The translations under genes and the position numbers were made by a program. From Orientallactaga sibirica (Eukaryota > Chordata > Mammalia > Rodentia > Dipodidae): DNA of 64,000 nucleotides. The DNA lies in NCBI GenBank assembly GCA_036365145.1, contig JAEOAD010002712.1:2189001-2253000 (forward strand), read 5' to 3'. Under the pieces are notes generated by a model that was given only the letters and a program-made list of their open reading frames with translations, did not search any database and had not been told where the DNA came from. Shown here in pieces: positions 62,785 to 64,000 of this stretch (position 1 is the stretch's first letter; the number at the start of each line of letters is the position of its first letter).

Positions 62785-63560
62785 TTTTTTTTTTTTTACA
62801 ATTTCACACATGTACACAATGCATTTGGTTCTTCCCACTTAACTCTTTCCCTTTCCTCTCCCACTAAAACCCTTCTTCACATTAGATCCTCACCCTTTTT
62901 CAATGCCATGTTATTTTATTTTATTTTGATCCACCGATTTAAATTAGGATTGTTTGCATAATCATGGGTGGGAGATTGTTTACTGGAGAATGGGTGTGCA
63001 CCAGAGACTATCCCACCAAAGTGCACGACTTCCCTTCTCCCATCAATCATCAGGTTCCACTACTGACTGTGGAAGGGGCGGGGTCTCATCTCTGATGTGA
63101 CATTGACAAGCTCAGTCCCCAGAGGAAAACCCATCTGCTAAGAGTCCAGACTTGTCTTACACAAAAGACAGCCTCACTTGTCACCCCTGCCTTACATTCT
63201 ATCTGACCTCTCGTCTATGAGTTTCCCTGGCCCTGGAGGGTGTGGCTCAGATGTCATGTTTAAGGCTACGTGCAAACAAGTCCCTTTTTCTTAGTGACTT
63301 TGTCATCTGTGGATCTCTGTAGCCACATTTTCATAATCTGCTCATCAGTTGATAGACATCTAGGCTGGTTTCATGTTCTAGGTATTATAAATACAATGCA
63401 TATACATGCAATGCAATAAACACGGCTGAGCAAGCATCTCTGAAGAATGTGGTCTTTAGGGGATACCCCCAAGAGAAGAATAGCTGGGTCCTATGGTGGA
63501 TTTATTTTTAGCTTTTTGAGAAAGTTCTACTAACGGCTGAGCATATACTGAGTATACATA
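62785..63560 (-). mobile_element. L1 3' end, reverse orientation
   Basis: Starts with a T run (reversed poly-A at 62775-62797), 'catgtacacaatgcatttgg', later 'gctcatcagttgatagacat' and 'aagaatagctgggtcctatg', known antisense L1 3' phrases. Confidence 0.6.
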
Positions 63561-63572
63561 ATAATTGGTTTG

Positions 63573-63765
63573 GGGCTGAAGTGATTGCTCAGTGGTTAAA
63601 GGCACTTGCTTGCACAGCCTGATGGCCTGGGTTTGATTAACCAATACCCGCGTAAAGCCAGATGCACAAAGTGGTGCATGGTGCATGTGTCTGGAGTTAG
63701 TTTGCAGCAGCAGGAGGCACTGACATGCACATCCATCCTCTTTCTTGCAAATAAATAAAATATTT
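63573..63765 (+). mobile_element. DIP-type SINE
   Basis: 'ggggctgaagtgattgctca' head, AAATAAATAAAAT tail. Confidence 0.85.
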
Positions 63766-63784
63766 TTAAAAACGTAATAATGGG

Positions 63785-64000
63785 TTTCCACTATGATGTT
63801 TTGTTCATGTACATAGTGTATTTTGATCATGGTCACCCCCGTTACCTTCTCTTGCTCCCCTCCCACACCCACTTATCCCTTCCTCTTCCCTTGCATATTT
63901 ATTGATTTATGTACATATGTGTGTGAGACCCAACGAGGTTCATTAGGTTGTTTCCATGGGTGAGTGGCTACACTGATGAAGACTGTAAAGTGTCTGTCCT
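63785..64000 (-). mobile_element. L1 3' end-like sequence, runs off the window
   Basis: 'tgtattttgatcatggtcac' and 'gttaccttctcttgctcccc' repeat the motif seen at 47075. Confidence 0.55.

Noticed and set aside
55200..64000. TATDN3, expected next to SPATA45 from mammalian gene order
   Set aside because: I found no exon resembling its TatD-type nuclease in either strand; it probably lies beyond the right edge.

Overview
The window is nuclear DNA of a rodent. Genes are split by GT-AG introns, most of the rest is interspersed repeat, and there is a GC-rich promoter island. Two SINE families dominate. One is a 7SL-derived B1-like SINE. The other is a tRNA-derived SINE of the B2 superfamily, about 200 bp, that opens with a 'ggctggagagatggct' head and ends in an (AAAT)n tail. 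This second type resembles the DIP SINE described from jerboas, so a dipodoid rodent (Jaculus-like) is my best guess; that is inference from repeat style.

The left 45 kb is one complete gene on the minus strand. I assembled ten coding exons by splice sites and protein similarity (45351 down to 4527) into a 550-residue product recognisable as FLVCR1, the major-facilitator choline/heme transporter SLC49A1. All nine introns start GT and end AG, and the phases join without a break. The first exon lies in a CpG-rich island with two CCAAT boxes. A likely 3' UTR runs to about position 1940. Downstream, the left edge is a G-rich minisatellite.

The introns carry the unusual content. Intron 8 holds a 1.7 kb minisatellite of about 34 bp units, open in all six frames, and a separate 74-82 bp tandem repeat. 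Intron 3 holds old L1 in reverse orientation; introns 2 and 3 also hold L1 3' ends. Intron 2 contains a nearly complete ERV-L type endogenous retrovirus (29301-36065), antisense to FLVCR1, with paired LTRs, a 5 bp target duplication, and gag, protease, RT, RNase H, integrase and dUTPase remnants. It has no env.

Right of FLVCR1, at 54.8 kb on the plus strand, is the main coding exon of SPATA45. The two genes are divergent neighbours, as in other mammals. The rest (45.9-64 kb) is repeat-rich: a MaLR-type LTR inside a SINE, two copies of one solo LTR with perfect 6 bp target duplications, an L1 carrying ORF1/ORF2 remnants with nested insertions, and a fossil L2.

I found no rRNA, tRNA gene, CRISPR array or bacterial-type operon. 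The long ORFs in the minisatellite and in the SINEs are not genes.
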